DNA of 64,000 nucleotides, from NCBI GenBank assembly GCA_030372335.1, contig JAUDCW010000010.1; one strand, written 5' to 3'. Source of the DNA: JALCOL01 sp022649665 (GTDB lineage Bacteria; Bacillota; Bacilli; Lactobacillales; Enterococcaceae). The notes under the pieces were generated by a model. That model was not told the DNA's origin and did no database searches. It saw only the letters and a list, made by a program, of their open reading frames with translations. This document shows positions 32,449-41,272 of the stretch, piece by piece. The translations under genes and the position numbers were made by a program. How positions within the stretch are numbered: position 1 is the stretch's first letter; every line of letters begins with the position of its first letter.

Positions 32449-33231
32449 ATGTCGCTACTCGAGAAAACGCGCGAGATCAATCAGCTGCTCCAGCAGCAAA
32501 ATGCAGTCGATGACCAAAGCCAAATGCCTTACAATCAGATGGCTGTGACTTTAGGACGCATTCTGGACTGCAATACCTATATCATCAATGAGACCGGCGA
32601 GCTGATCGGTCTGGAAGAAACGCATGACATCAATAACGAGCGGCTGCGCTCGATCGTGAATTCGCGGCAGTTTCCGCAAAATTACACAAAAGCGCTCGGG
32701 CGTCTGAGCGCGACGGAGGCAAATATCCCGATCGACAGCGAGCTGACGGCTTTTCCGATCGAGTTGCGCGGCAGTTATCCGAAAGGGGTCACGACGATCA
32801 TTCCGATCTACGGCGCTGGGGAGCGTTTGGGAACGGTGATTTTGTCGCGTGTCGATTCAAAATTCGATGAGGATGATCTGGTGCTGGGCGAATACTCGGG
32901 AACGGTCGTTGGGATGCAGATTTTGTATCAGCGCTCGCGCAGCATCGAAGCGGATATCCGGAGCGCTACGCAAGTCCAAATGGCATTGAGTACGTTGTCA
33001 TACAGCGAAATGAAAGCGGTCAAGGCGATCTTTGCGGCTTTGAAAGGCGATGAAGGCCGCTTGACAGCATCGAACATCGCTGACGAGATCGGGATCACGC
33101 GTTCTGTGATCGTGAATGCGCTGCGCAAATTGGAGTCGGCCGGGATCATTGAATCGCGTTCACTCGGAATGAAAGGAACATATATCAAAATTTTGAATGA
33201 CCGTTTCAAAGAGAGTTTATCGAAAAAGTGA
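32449..33231 (+). CDS. codY: Global transcriptional repressor CodY
   Basis: Senses branched-chain amino acids and GTP and represses nutrient-scavenging genes. It has 260 residues. The N-terminal GAF-type domain starts MSLLEKTREINQLLQ. The C-terminal winged helix has LTASNIADEIGITRSVIVNALRKLESAG (about 203-230). Of two ATGs 6 bp apart, 32449 is chosen because GGAGGG at 32436-32441 lies 7 nt before it and only 1 nt before 32443. It is last in the xerC-hslVU operon. Amino-acid genes such as trp may be targets, but no clear CodY box was found. Confidence 0.96.
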   Translation: MSLLEKTREINQLLQQQNAVDDQSQMPYNQMAVTLGRILDCNTYIINETGELIGLEETHDINNERLRSIVNSRQFPQNYTKALGRLSATEANIPIDSELTAFPIELRGSYPKGVTTIIPIYGAGERLGTVILSRVDSKFDEDDLVLGEYSGTVVGMQILYQRSRSIEADIRSATQVQMALSTLSYSEMKAVKAIFAALKGDEGRLTASNIADEIGITRSVIVNALRKLESAGIIESRSLGMKGTYIKILNDRFKESLSKK

Positions 33232-33243
33232 AAGGGTGAGGAT

Positions 33244-34116
33244 ATGGTGCTGCTGGAAAATGGGTTGATCAAAGCGGAAATCAGCGAAAAGGGCGGTGAA
33301 TTGACTTCGCTCTTCCATAAAGAAAACCGATTGGAATATCTATGGCAGGCCGATCCTGCTTTTTGGGGACGGCACGCGCCGATTCTTTTTCCGGTCGTCG
33401 GAGCACTGAAACAAGATCAGTATACCTACCGCGGAAAAGCATATTCGATGCCGCGCCACGGGTTTGCGCGCGACATGCCATTTACGCTCCATCAAACGTC
33501 GCCGCGGCGTGTCTCTTGCTATTTGTGTGCAAATGAAGAGACACGCAAAATGTATCCATTTGATTTTAAGCTGACGATTTATTATCACTTGGAGTCGAGC
33601 GGGATCAAAGTCCGCTGGCGCATCGAGAACCCGAGTGAAGAGCCGATGTATTTCAGCATCGGTGCGCATCCGGCGTTCAATATCCCGCTGGTCGAAAACC
33701 TTGCGTTCGATGATTACTATCTGCAATTTTCACCTTCCAAGTCTCGTGTCAATATTCCGCTGAAGGGTGGGCTTTTAGACTGGCATCACCGGACACTTGC
33801 ACAGACGAACACCGCCTGGAAGCTATCGCATGAGCTTTTTAAAAACGATGCGGAGATCTTCGCCGCCCCTGGCAAACAAAAGTTCATGATCGCTGCTGAT
33901 AAAGATCCGCGCCGGATCTCGCTTGCGTTTGATGATTTTGATTTTGTCGGGGTCTGGAGCCCGTATCCAAAAGAAGCGCCATTCGTTTGTCTCGAACCAT
34001 GGTGCGGGATCGCGGACGCAGTCGATGCGACCGGCGATTTGACGCAAAAGCTGGCGATCCACAAACTGGATCCGCATCAAATATTTGAAAGAGAATATTC
34101 GATCACGATCGAATAG
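33244..34116 (+). CDS. Aldose 1-epimerase family protein (LacX-like)
   Basis: A 290-residue galactose-mutarotase-like beta-sandwich protein. Conserved segments are GRHAPILFPVVGALK, YSMPRHGFARDMPF, FSIGAHPAFNIPL and the late acidic CLEPWCGI, which together carry the His, His and Glu expected at the sugar site. It resembles LacX and other uncharacterised members more than true GalM, so the natural sugar is uncertain. It lies 12 bp after codY and may be cotranscribed. Confidence 0.88.
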   Translation: MVLLENGLIKAEISEKGGELTSLFHKENRLEYLWQADPAFWGRHAPILFPVVGALKQDQYTYRGKAYSMPRHGFARDMPFTLHQTSPRRVSCYLCANEETRKMYPFDFKLTIYYHLESSGIKVRWRIENPSEEPMYFSIGAHPAFNIPLVENLAFDDYYLQFSPSKSRVNIPLKGGLLDWHHRTLAQTNTAWKLSHELFKNDAEIFAAPGKQKFMIAADKDPRRISLAFDDFDFVGVWSPYPKEAPFVCLEPWCGIADAVDATGDLTQKLAIHKLDPHQIFEREYSITIE

Positions 34117-34144
34117 ACTGCTGCATTTGAAAAAATGTGTATCT

Positions 34145-34185
34145 AAAAAGAGGCTGGGACAAAAGTCATGTCCCAGCCTCTTTTT
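34145..34185. terminator. Strong bidirectional terminator between epimerase and plsY
   Basis: AAAAAGAGGCTGGGACA pairs perfectly with TGTCCCAGCCTCTTTTT across loop AAAGTCA: a 17-bp stem working on both strands. Confidence 0.95.
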
Positions 34186-34228
34186 CCGAATAAACGGTGT
34201 TTCAAAAGCAGCTTCTTCGGAAATAAGC
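34177..34228. repeat. Intergenic repeat, copy 1
   Basis: About 50 bp (CCTCTTTTTCCGAATAAACG, then GTGTTTCAAAAGCAGCTTCT, then TCGGAAATAAGC) closely matching copy 2 at 34306-34357. It starts inside the right arm of the terminator. Confidence 0.8.
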
Positions 34229-34305
34229 CGAAAAATCTCAAAAATATAAGAAACTATTTTCGGATTTTTCTTCTTATTTCTCGAAGCTGGACACTTTTGT
34301 CTCAA

Positions 34306-34360
34306 CCTCTTTCTCCGAAATAACGGTGTTTCAAAAGCAGCTTTTTCGGGATTAAGCTGG
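34306..34360. repeat. Intergenic repeat, copy 2
   Basis: Near-copy of 34177-34228, preceded by GCTGGACACTTTTGTCTCAA and followed by GCTGGATACTTTTGCTATAA. Both flanks resemble decayed versions of the terminator arm GCTGGGACAAAAGT, so the repeat unit is about 129 bp. Confidence 0.8.
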
Positions 34361-34391
34361 ATACTTTTGCTATAAACGCCTCTCGTTTCCG

Positions 34392-35042
34392 CTATTTTGT
34401 AGATTGTTTTGCTTGCTTCCAATAAACCATACCGAAATGAACCATGCTCTCGGTGCCGTTCATGATCCGTTTGAAGTTGGCCCGGTGGCGGATCCAGATC
34501 GCGATCGTCATTACCAGCGCCATCAAGGTCAAAAGCCAATCAAAGCGCGGCAGAATAAAGAAATGGGTGAGCGGAAAAATAAAAGTCGCGATCAAGACTA
34601 AGAGCACACCGAGTGTTGAAGCGATGCTGACACGGCTCGTCAAAAAAATCAGCAGGAAAAAGATCATAAAAGCGAACAAGCCGAATGCCGGATTGTACCC
34701 CAGCAGCATGCCCGCGCTGGTCGCGACGGCTTTGCCGCCTTTAAAGTCCGCAAAAATCGGGAACATATGACCGATGATCGCGGCAAAACCGAAGAAGAGC
34801 GGATTGATGCCGGATAGGTGGAAAAAGTACGGCAGCAGCGTGGCGAGCGTTCCTTTCAAGACATCCATGAAAAAAACGATCGTGCCGGCCGGTTTGCCCA
34901 AAATTCGGAATGTATTGGTCGTACCGAGGTTTCCGCTGCCGTAATTGCGAATATCTTTATGGAAAAAGCGCTTTCCGACCCATAAACCAGAAGGGATCGA
35001 ACCAATCAAATAAGCAAGCAGAAACAAAATGATGATTTTCAT
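34392..35042 (-). CDS. plsY: Glycerol-3-phosphate acyltransferase PlsY
   Basis: Membrane enzyme that acylates glycerol-3-phosphate from acyl-phosphate, the first step of phospholipid synthesis. It has 216 residues and about five hydrophobic segments. Motifs: AYLIGSIPSGLWVGK near the N terminus, YGSGNLGTTNTFRILG (about 36-51) and FKGGKAVATSAG (about 104-115). The ATG at 35042 has AAGGAG upstream; a longer frame on that strand runs through the promoter and is rejected. It is divergent from parE, the normal Firmicutes arrangement. Confidence 0.95.
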   Translation of the reverse strand: MKIIILFLLAYLIGSIPSGLWVGKRFFHKDIRNYGSGNLGTTNTFRILGKPAGTIVFFMDVLKGTLATLLPYFFHLSGINPLFFGFAAIIGHMFPIFADFKGGKAVATSAGMLLGYNPAFGLFAFMIFFLLIFLTSRVSIASTLGVLLVLIATFIFPLTHFFILPRFDWLLTLMALVMTIAIWIRHRANFKRIMNGTESMVHFGMVYWKQAKQSTK

Positions 35043-35076
35043 AGCGGGACTCCTTTTTATGCATTCATTCTTCCGT

Positions 35077-35105
35077 ATTCTATCATGAAAAAAACGCAGA
35101 AACAA
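35077..35105 (-). promoter_or_regulatory. Promoter of plsY
   Basis: On the minus strand TTGTTT (35100-35105), 17-bp spacer, TAGAAT (35077-35082) preceded by TGA, an extended -10. Confidence 0.65.
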
Positions 35106-35144
35106 TGAAGATGACGGGCTTTTATCCCATTGCTCATGAAAATA

Positions 35145-35153
35145 TGATATGAT
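35145..35153 (+). promoter_or_regulatory. Candidate promoter of parE-parC
   Basis: TGATATGAT extended -10, with no good -35, about 65 bp before the parE start. Confidence 0.5.
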
Positions 35154-35217
35154 AGTAATGTTGCAGAAAAAGGGGCACATATGTTTGATATCAGAATTCA
35201 ATCGAAGGAGTTTGATT

Positions 35218-37239
35218 ATGGCAAAACGAAACAATGACACTTACAATGATGATGCCATTCAAATTTTAAAAGGACTGGAAGCCGTGCGCAAACGGCCGGG
35301 CATGTATATCGGCTCGACCGACAGCCGCGGTTTGCACCATTTAGTTTATGAAATCGTCGATAACGCAGTCGATGAAGCACTCTCAGGTTTCGGCAAGGAG
35401 ATCCATGTAATGCTGGAAAAAGACGGCAGCGTGACCGTTGAAGACTTTGGCCGCGGGATGCCAGTCGGGATCCATTCTTCCGGGATCCCAACAGTGGAAG
35501 TGATTTTCACGATCCTGCATGCCGGCGGAAAATTCGGCCAAGGCGGGTATAAAACATCCGGCGGACTTCACGGCGTCGGGGCAAGTGTCGTCAATGCGCT
35601 TTCCGCGTGGCTGACTGTCGAGATCTACCGCGACGGGGTGCATTATGAAGAAAAATTCCGCGACGGCGGCCGTCCGGCAGGAACACTGCACAAAATTGGG
35701 CGTTCCCGGCGGGCGGATGGGACGATCGTGCGTTTTTTGCCGGATGCAACGATTTTTTCGAGCGCCCAATTCTCTTACGATGTTTTAGCAGAGCGGCTGC
35801 GGGAATCCGCATTTCTTTTGCGCGACGTGCGCTTTATTTTTACCGATCGGCGCAGTGAAGAAGTTCGTGAAGAAGTTTTCCACTATGAAGAAGGCATCAA
35901 AGAGTTCGTCGCTTATTTGAACGAAGAAAAAGATCTGCTGACGCCGATCATTTATTTTTCCGGACAAAAAGAGGGGATCGAAGTCGAAGCGGCCTTTCAG
36001 TATAATGACGGCTATTCGGAAAACTTGATCTCGTTTGTCAATAATGTGCGGACGAAAGACGGCGGGACACATGAAGCGGGATTTCGGACATCATTGACGC
36101 GTGTTTTCAATGAATACGCGCGCAAAGCCGGTCTTTTAAAAGAAAAAGATAAAAACCTCGAAGGCAGCGACTTCCGCGAAGGGATGGCTGCTGTTCTTTC
36201 AGTGCGTGTCACAGAGGAGCTGCTGCAGTTCGAAGGGCAGACGAAAGGCAAACTGGGAACGCCGGCTGCCCGAACGGTCGTTGACCAAGTGATCGGCGAA
36301 CAGCTGACATTCTTTCTATTGGAAAACGGCGAAGTCGCCCAGCTGCTCGTCAGAAAAGCGATCAAAGCACGTGAAGCGCGCGACGCGGCCCGAAAAGCAC
36401 GCGAAGAGAGCCGCAACGGCAAAAAGAAAAAACGCAAAGAAGCGCTGCTTTCCGGCAAACTGACCCCGGCACAATCAAAAAATGCCAAGAAAAACGAACT
36501 GTTCCTAGTGGAGGGCGACTCCGCCGGCGGCAGTGCAAAACTAGGCCGCGACCGCAAATTCCAAGCGATCCTGCCGCTGCGCGGAAAAGTGATCAATACC
36601 GAAAAAGCCCGCATGCAGGATATTTTAAAAAATGAAGAGATCAATACGATGATCTATACGATCGGCGCCGGCGTCGGCGCAGAGTTCGGGATCGAAGACA
36701 GCAACTACGACAAGATCATCATCATGACCGATGCTGATACCGACGGTGCACATATCCAAGTGCTGCTTTTGACTTTCTTTTACCGCTATATGAAGCCGTT
36801 GATCGAAGCGGGCAAAGTCTATATCGCACTGCCGCCGCTCTATAAAGTCGCGAAAGGTGCCGGCCAAAAAGCAAAGACGGCGTATGCTTGGACCGATGAA
36901 GAACTGCGCAAAGTCACGAAATCATTCGGCAAAGGCTACACGATCCAGCGCTATAAAGGGCTCGGTGAAATGAACGGAGAACAGTTGTGGGAAACAACGA
37001 TGAATCCGGCCAGCCGGACCTTGATCCAAGTCCATATCGATGATGCTGCACAAGCTGAGAGGCGCGTCAGTGTCTTGATGGGCGACAAGGTCGAACCGCG
37101 GCGCAAATGGATCGAAAGTCATGTCCAGTTTACACTGGATGAAGATGGTTCGCTTTTGGAATCAAAAGAAGCCGAACACGCGCTTGTGACCAGCGAAGAC
37201 GCGACGCAGGCCGATCTTTTCGATGGGGAGGAATCGTAA
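35218..37239 (+). CDS. parE: DNA topoisomerase IV subunit B
   Basis: ATPase subunit of the decatenase topoisomerase IV. It has 673 residues from the ATG at 35218, with AAGGAG at 35205-35210. The GHKL ATPase domain has VRKRPGMYIGSTDSRGLHHL and EIVDNAVDEALSG (about 20-53). The Toprim domain has LVEGDSAGGSAKLGRDRKFQ (about 425-444), LPLRGKVINTEKAR and DADTDGAHI. Length and position before parC distinguish it from GyrB. Resistance-region residues look wild type. Confidence 0.96.
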   Translation: MAKRNNDTYNDDAIQILKGLEAVRKRPGMYIGSTDSRGLHHLVYEIVDNAVDEALSGFGKEIHVMLEKDGSVTVEDFGRGMPVGIHSSGIPTVEVIFTILHAGGKFGQGGYKTSGGLHGVGASVVNALSAWLTVEIYRDGVHYEEKFRDGGRPAGTLHKIGRSRRADGTIVRFLPDATIFSSAQFSYDVLAERLRESAFLLRDVRFIFTDRRSEEVREEVFHYEEGIKEFVAYLNEEKDLLTPIIYFSGQKEGIEVEAAFQYNDGYSENLISFVNNVRTKDGGTHEAGFRTSLTRVFNEYARKAGLLKEKDKNLEGSDFREGMAAVLSVRVTEELLQFEGQTKGKLGTPAARTVVDQVIGEQLTFFLLENGEVAQLLVRKAIKAREARDAARKAREESRNGKKKKRKEALLSGKLTPAQSKNAKKNELFLVEGDSAGGSAKLGRDRKFQAILPLRGKVINTEKARMQDILKNEEINTMIYTIGAGVGAEFGIEDSNYDKIIIMTDADTDGAHIQVLLLTFFYRYMKPLIEAGKVYIALPPLYKVAKGAGQKAKTAYAWTDEELRKVTKSFGKGYTIQRYKGLGEMNGEQLWETTMNPASRTLIQVHIDDAAQAERRVSVLMGDKVEPRRKWIESHVQFTLDEDGSLLESKEAEHALVTSEDATQADLFDGEES

Positions 37240-39693
37240 GTGCACGAAATACAAAGCATGACGCTTGAAGACATAATGGGCGACCGTTTCGGCCGCTATT
37301 CAAAATATATCATCCAAGAACGTGCGCTCCCGGATATCCGAGACGGTTTGAAGCCGGTCCAGCGCCGGATCCTTTACGGGATGCACCAAGACGGCAATAC
37401 GTTTGAAAAAGCGTTCCGCAAATCGGCCAAGTCGGTCGGGAACATCATGGGGAATTATCATCCGCACGGCGACAGCTCGATCTATGAAGCGATGGTGCGG
37501 ATGAGCCAGAACTGGAAGCTCAACACTGTTTTGATCGAGATGCACGGCAACAACGGCTCGATGGACGGTGATCCGCCGGCTGCGATGCGCTATACTGAAG
37601 CGCGTCTCAGCGAAGCGAGCGGGATGCTGCTGGAAGACATCGAGCAGGAAACCGTCGAGATGGTTTGGAACTTTGACGATACGGAAAAGGAGCCGACTGT
37701 TTTGCCGGCTGCCTTTCCGAATCTTTTGGTCAACGGGGCGACTGGGATCTCCGCCGGCTATGCGACCGAGATCCCGCCATACAATTTGAGTGAAGTGATC
37801 GACGGGACGATCTATTTGCTTGATCATCCGCAAGCTTCACTCGCTGAATTAATGAAACGGATCCCTGGCCCGGATTTTCCGACTGGCGGCATCATGCAAG
37901 GCGAAGCTGGGCTCCAAGAAGCGCTTGCGACGGGACGCGGCCGAGTCGTTTTGCGGGCCAAAACAGCCGTTGAAGCGCTGAAGGGCGGCAAAAGCCAGAT
38001 CGTCGTGACCGAGATCCCTTATGAAGTCAATAAAGCGACGATGGTCAAGAAGATCGATGAGATCCGCCTGATGAAAAAAATCGACGGGATCGCTGAAGTG
38101 CGCGACGAGACCGACCGCACGGGACTGCGTGTCGTGATCGAACTCAAAAAAGAAGCAAATGCGACGGGGATCTTGAATTATCTTTTCAAAAATACCGAGC
38201 TCCAGGTCAATTATAATTTCAACATGGTCGCGATCAAAAATCAGCGGCCCGAACAAGTCGGACTGAAGGCGATCCTCGAAAGCTATATCAAACACCGCCA
38301 AGAAGTGATCAAGCGCCGCAGCAAGTTTCAGCTGAAAAAAGCACAGGCGCGCCAGCATATCGTCGAGGGAATGATCAAAGCAGTCTCGATCTTGGATGCG
38401 GTGATCGCGACGATCCGCGGCTCGAAAAACAAAAAAGATGCCAAGGAAAACTTGATGAGCGCCTACGCGTTTTCAGAAGAACAGGCCGAAGCGATCGTCA
38501 CGATGATGCTGTACCGCTTGACGAACACTGATATCCTGACGCTGCAAAAAGAAGCAGATGAGCTACGCGAGAAAATCTCGGGACTTGAGATGATCTTGCA
38601 AAATCAAGAGACCCTTCTTAAAGTGATGCGCCGCGAACTTCGAGCGATCAAAAAGAAATTCGCGACACCGCGCAAAACGATGATCGAAGCGGAAGTCGAA
38701 GAGCTGAAGATCGATACGGAAGTCTTGATCACGGCAGAAGACGTGATCGTTTCGGTGACACGCGAAGGCTATTTGAAGCGTACGAGTCTGCGTTCGTACC
38801 GCTCTTCGAAAAACGAAGAGTTTCCGCTGCGCGCTGGCGACGCAGTGATTTATCTGGATATTTTATCAACAATGGATCACTTGCTGATGTTCACCAATCA
38901 CGGCAATGTGCTCTACCGGCCGGTCTATGAGCTTCAAGAGATCCGCTGGAAAGACTTTGGCGAGCATATTTCGCAGACGATCAACGGGCTTGCGATCGAT
39001 GAAGAGATCCTGTTTGCCTACCCGTATCGTTCGCTGGAAAAGGAAGAGACGCTCGTTTTCTTCAGTCAAAATGGTTTAGCGAAGCAGACTCTTCTCAGCG
39101 ACTTCAAACCGTGGCGCACCTACAAGAGCCGCGGAACAGTCGCGATGAAGCTCAAAGAAGACGATCAGCTGATCAAAGTCGCCCCAGTGCGTCCGGCGGA
39201 AACGGAGATTTTCTTAGCGACTTCTTTCGGCTACGGCCAGCGCTTTGCTTTGGACGAGCTGCCGGTCGTCGGGGCGCGGGCACAAGGCGTAAAAGCGGTC
39301 AGCTTGAAAGACGATGATTACGTCATCGGTGCAGCACTTTTGGAAGATGCCGGTCAAAAAGAACATCCGCTGGTGCTCTTCACGCAGCGGGGCGCCGGCA
39401 AGCGCATGCTTGCCGAAGTCGTGCCGAAAACGACACGTGCCAAACGCGGACAGCTCCTGCTCCACAATGTCAAAAGCAATCCGCATTTTCTGGTCTACAG
39501 CGACGTCGCAGATCAAGGCGAGCTTTTGATCTACTTTGATACGGAGAAAACAGCGCGTTTTGATCCGCAAGATCTTAAGATCTATGACCGCACATCAAAC
39601 GGCAGCTTTGTTTTCGATGAGGAAAAAGACGGCAAGCTGATCTACGCCGAACCATATCTGCCGCTGGTATTGGCTGATCAGGAAGAAGAATAG
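37240..39693 (+). CDS. parC: DNA topoisomerase IV subunit A
   Basis: DNA-cutting subunit of topoisomerase IV. It has 817 residues. GTG at 37240 directly follows the parE stop and has GGGGAGG upstream. The nucleophile is Tyr118 in AAMRYTEARLSEASG. The quinolone region reads HPHGDSSIYEAM (about 74-85), with the serines and glutamate of susceptible enzymes. The C-terminal beta-pinwheel runs from about residue 490. A strong terminator follows. Confidence 0.96.
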   Translation: MHEIQSMTLEDIMGDRFGRYSKYIIQERALPDIRDGLKPVQRRILYGMHQDGNTFEKAFRKSAKSVGNIMGNYHPHGDSSIYEAMVRMSQNWKLNTVLIEMHGNNGSMDGDPPAAMRYTEARLSEASGMLLEDIEQETVEMVWNFDDTEKEPTVLPAAFPNLLVNGATGISAGYATEIPPYNLSEVIDGTIYLLDHPQASLAELMKRIPGPDFPTGGIMQGEAGLQEALATGRGRVVLRAKTAVEALKGGKSQIVVTEIPYEVNKATMVKKIDEIRLMKKIDGIAEVRDETDRTGLRVVIELKKEANATGILNYLFKNTELQVNYNFNMVAIKNQRPEQVGLKAILESYIKHRQEVIKRRSKFQLKKAQARQHIVEGMIKAVSILDAVIATIRGSKNKKDAKENLMSAYAFSEEQAEAIVTMMLYRLTNTDILTLQKEADELREKISGLEMILQNQETLLKVMRRELRAIKKKFATPRKTMIEAEVEELKIDTEVLITAEDVIVSVTREGYLKRTSLRSYRSSKNEEFPLRAGDAVIYLDILSTMDHLLMFTNHGNVLYRPVYELQEIRWKDFGEHISQTINGLAIDEEILFAYPYRSLEKEETLVFFSQNGLAKQTLLSDFKPWRTYKSRGTVAMKLKEDDQLIKVAPVRPAETEIFLATSFGYGQRFALDELPVVGARAQGVKAVSLKDDDYVIGAALLEDAGQKEHPLVLFTQRGAGKRMLAEVVPKTTRAKRGQLLLHNVKSNPHFLVYSDVADQGELLIYFDTEKTARFDPQDLKIYDRTSNGSFVFDEEKDGKLIYAEPYLPLVLADQEEE

Positions 39694-39700
39694 TTGATAC

Positions 39701-39747
39701 AAAAAGAACCAAGTTTCCCGCCTGGGAGGGAAGCTTGGTTCTTTTTT
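39701..39747. terminator. Bidirectional terminator after parC
   Basis: AAAAAGAACCAAGTTTCCC pairs with GGGAAGCTTGGTTCTTTTT (one T-G pair), T6. Shared by the convergent thioesterase gene. Confidence 0.93.
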
Positions 39748-39764
39748 AGCCGTCAGCGTGCTGA

Positions 39765-40289
39765 TTATTGCCACGGCAAGTCGACAGAAAGCGTCGCTGC
39801 AAATGCTTTGTATTCATCGCGTTCCATCAAGCGATGCTGGCGGCGTTTTTCATAACCGGCGCAGACCCGTTTTTCTTCGGCAGTTTCAGGAACGACCAGC
39901 GGCACCGAAAATTCTGTTTCTTCGTTCATGTGCGACGGCACAGCGACAAATGTCGTAAAGCAAGTTGCCGCCAGATAGCGCTCGCCGGTCGTCAGGTTTT
40001 CGCCGATCGCTTTGATGAAAACTTCCATCGACTTTTTGTGTGCCCCCGAGACATACGACTCGATGCAGACTGAGTGATTGCCGTGGAGCGGCTGCAAAAA
40101 GTTCAAATTGTCGAGCGAGGCAGTGACTGCACCGCGCCGGCAATGGCGCGTGACAGAGATCGAAGCACAATCGTCGATCATCGTCATCAGCTTTCCGCCG
40201 AACAAAAAGCCGAACGGATTCAAGTCGAATGGAAAGATCCGGTGCGTCTGGATCACTTTGGATGCTTTGCAAAATAAGAAGTCCTGCAT
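39765..40289 (-). CDS. Acyl-CoA thioesterase, YciA/BFIT-like hotdog
   Basis: A 174-residue acyl-CoA hydrolase. The family core is FLFGGKLMTMIDDCASISVTR (about 28-48), followed by AVTASLDNLNFLQPLHG with the catalytic Asp and a C-terminal FTTFVAV. A charged C-terminal tail rich in Glu/Lys/Arg follows (about 130-160). The ATG at 40289 has AAAGGGGA upstream. It is transcribed alone, divergent from the short-chain dehydrogenase. It probably recycles CoA from medium-chain or branched acyl-CoA; the substrate is not evident. Confidence 0.88.
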   Translation of the reverse strand: MQDFLFCKASKVIQTHRIFPFDLNPFGFLFGGKLMTMIDDCASISVTRHCRRGAVTASLDNLNFLQPLHGNHSVCIESYVSGAHKKSMEVFIKAIGENLTTGERYLAATCFTTFVAVPSHMNEETEFSVPLVVPETAEEKRVCAGYEKRRQHRLMERDEYKAFAATLSVDLPWQ

Positions 40290-40325
40290 TATTTAAAATC
40301 CCCTTTAATTGATTACTGGCTTAGT

Positions 40326-40354
40326 TTATCACAAATTCTTCATTTCCAGTGCAA
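40326..40354 (-). promoter_or_regulatory. Candidate promoter of the acyl-CoA thioesterase
   Basis: On the minus strand TTGCAC (40349-40354), 17-bp spacer, TGATAA (40326-40331). Confidence 0.4.
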
Positions 40355-40378
40355 ATCCTTTCATTTCAAAAAAATATG

Positions 40379-40387
40379 TGCTACACT
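40379..40387 (+). promoter_or_regulatory. Extended -10 promoter of the short-chain dehydrogenase
   Basis: TGCTACACT, -35 weak (TTTCAT at 40359-40364). Predicted transcript start near 40394. Confidence 0.5.
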
Positions 40388-40399
40388 CCTTAACGATAA

Positions 40400-40413
40400 A
40401 GAAAGCGATTCCA
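40400..40413. promoter_or_regulatory. Candidate CcpA cre site
   Basis: AGAAAGCGATTCCA matches the cre consensus TGNAARCGNWWNCA at every fixed position except the first. It lies just downstream of the predicted transcript start, where CcpA would act as a roadblock. Confidence 0.5.
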
Positions 40414-40427
40414 AGGAGGAATTTCTA

Positions 40428-41222
40428 ATGAGACTTAAAAACAAAGTTGCAATTATCACCGCATCGACGCGCGGGATCGGCTGGGCGATCGCTAAACGCT
40501 TCGCTGAAGAGGGCGCGATCGTTTATCTGGCTGCCCGCAATGAAGAACGGGCGAACGGCCGCATCCAAGAATTGGCAGCGGAAGGTTTCACGGCCAAATA
40601 TGTGTATAATGATGCGTCTAAAAAGGAAACTTATCGCGAAATGGTCGAAGAAGTCGTTAAAGCGGAAGGCAAACTGGATATCCTCGTCAATAATTTTGGG
40701 ACGAGCAATCCAAAAAAAGATCTGACGATCGAAGATACGGAGTATGCCGAATTTATTCGGACACTTGATGAAAATTTAGCAAGTGTCTTTTTAGGGACAC
40801 AAGCAGCCTATAAAGCGATGAAAGGGATCGGCGGCAGTATCGTGAATATTTCTTCTGTCGGCGGACTTTTGCCGGACATTTCGCAGATCTCTTACGGGAC
40901 CAGCAAAGCAGCGATCAATTATTTGACGAAACTGATCGCGGTCCAAGGCGCGCGCGACGGGATCCGCTGCAATGCTGTCTTGCCGGGGATGACGGCGACA
41001 GAAGCGGTCAAAAACAATTTAACGCCGGAATTCCAAGAATTCTTCTTGAAACACATTCCGCTGAACCGGGTCGGGGAAGTCGAAGATATCGCGAATGCTG
41101 TTTTGTATTTTGCAAGTGATGAATCTTCTTACACGACCGGCCAAATTTTGGCAGTATCGGGCGGCTTCGGATTGCCGACGCCGATCTACGGGGATATGGC
41201 AAATTCTAAAAAGAAAAGATAA
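40428..41222 (+). CDS. Short-chain dehydrogenase/reductase
   Basis: A 264-residue NAD(P)-dependent oxidoreductase of the classical SDR type. The cofactor loop is TASTRGIGWAIAKRFAEEGA (about 12-31), followed by NNFGTSNPKKD. The catalytic Ser is in IVNISSVGG and the YxxxK pair in SYGTSKAAINYLTKL (about 161-175). It is about 20 residues longer than the minimal SDR, with a Lys-rich tail. Substrate unknown. SD AAGGAGG precedes the ATG. A candidate CcpA site lies in the leader. Confidence 0.9.
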   Translation: MRLKNKVAIITASTRGIGWAIAKRFAEEGAIVYLAARNEERANGRIQELAAEGFTAKYVYNDASKKETYREMVEEVVKAEGKLDILVNNFGTSNPKKDLTIEDTEYAEFIRTLDENLASVFLGTQAAYKAMKGIGGSIVNISSVGGLLPDISQISYGTSKAAINYLTKLIAVQGARDGIRCNAVLPGMTATEAVKNNLTPEFQEFFLKHIPLNRVGEVEDIANAVLYFASDESSYTTGQILAVSGGFGLPTPIYGDMANSKKKR

Positions 41223-41237
41223 ATTTGAAAAAAGTAT

Positions 41238-41266
41238 TGACAAAATGAGGAAGTTCTAATAATATT
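41238..41266 (+). promoter_or_regulatory. Promoter of the trp operon
   Basis: Consensus TTGACA (41238-41243), 17-bp spacer, TAATAT (41261-41266). Confidence 0.9.
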
Positions 41267-41272
41267 GTCATC

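Noticed and set aside
35043..35240. N-terminal extension of plsY
   Set aside because: It covers both divergent promoters; the family protein begins at the internal ATG with an AGGAG site.
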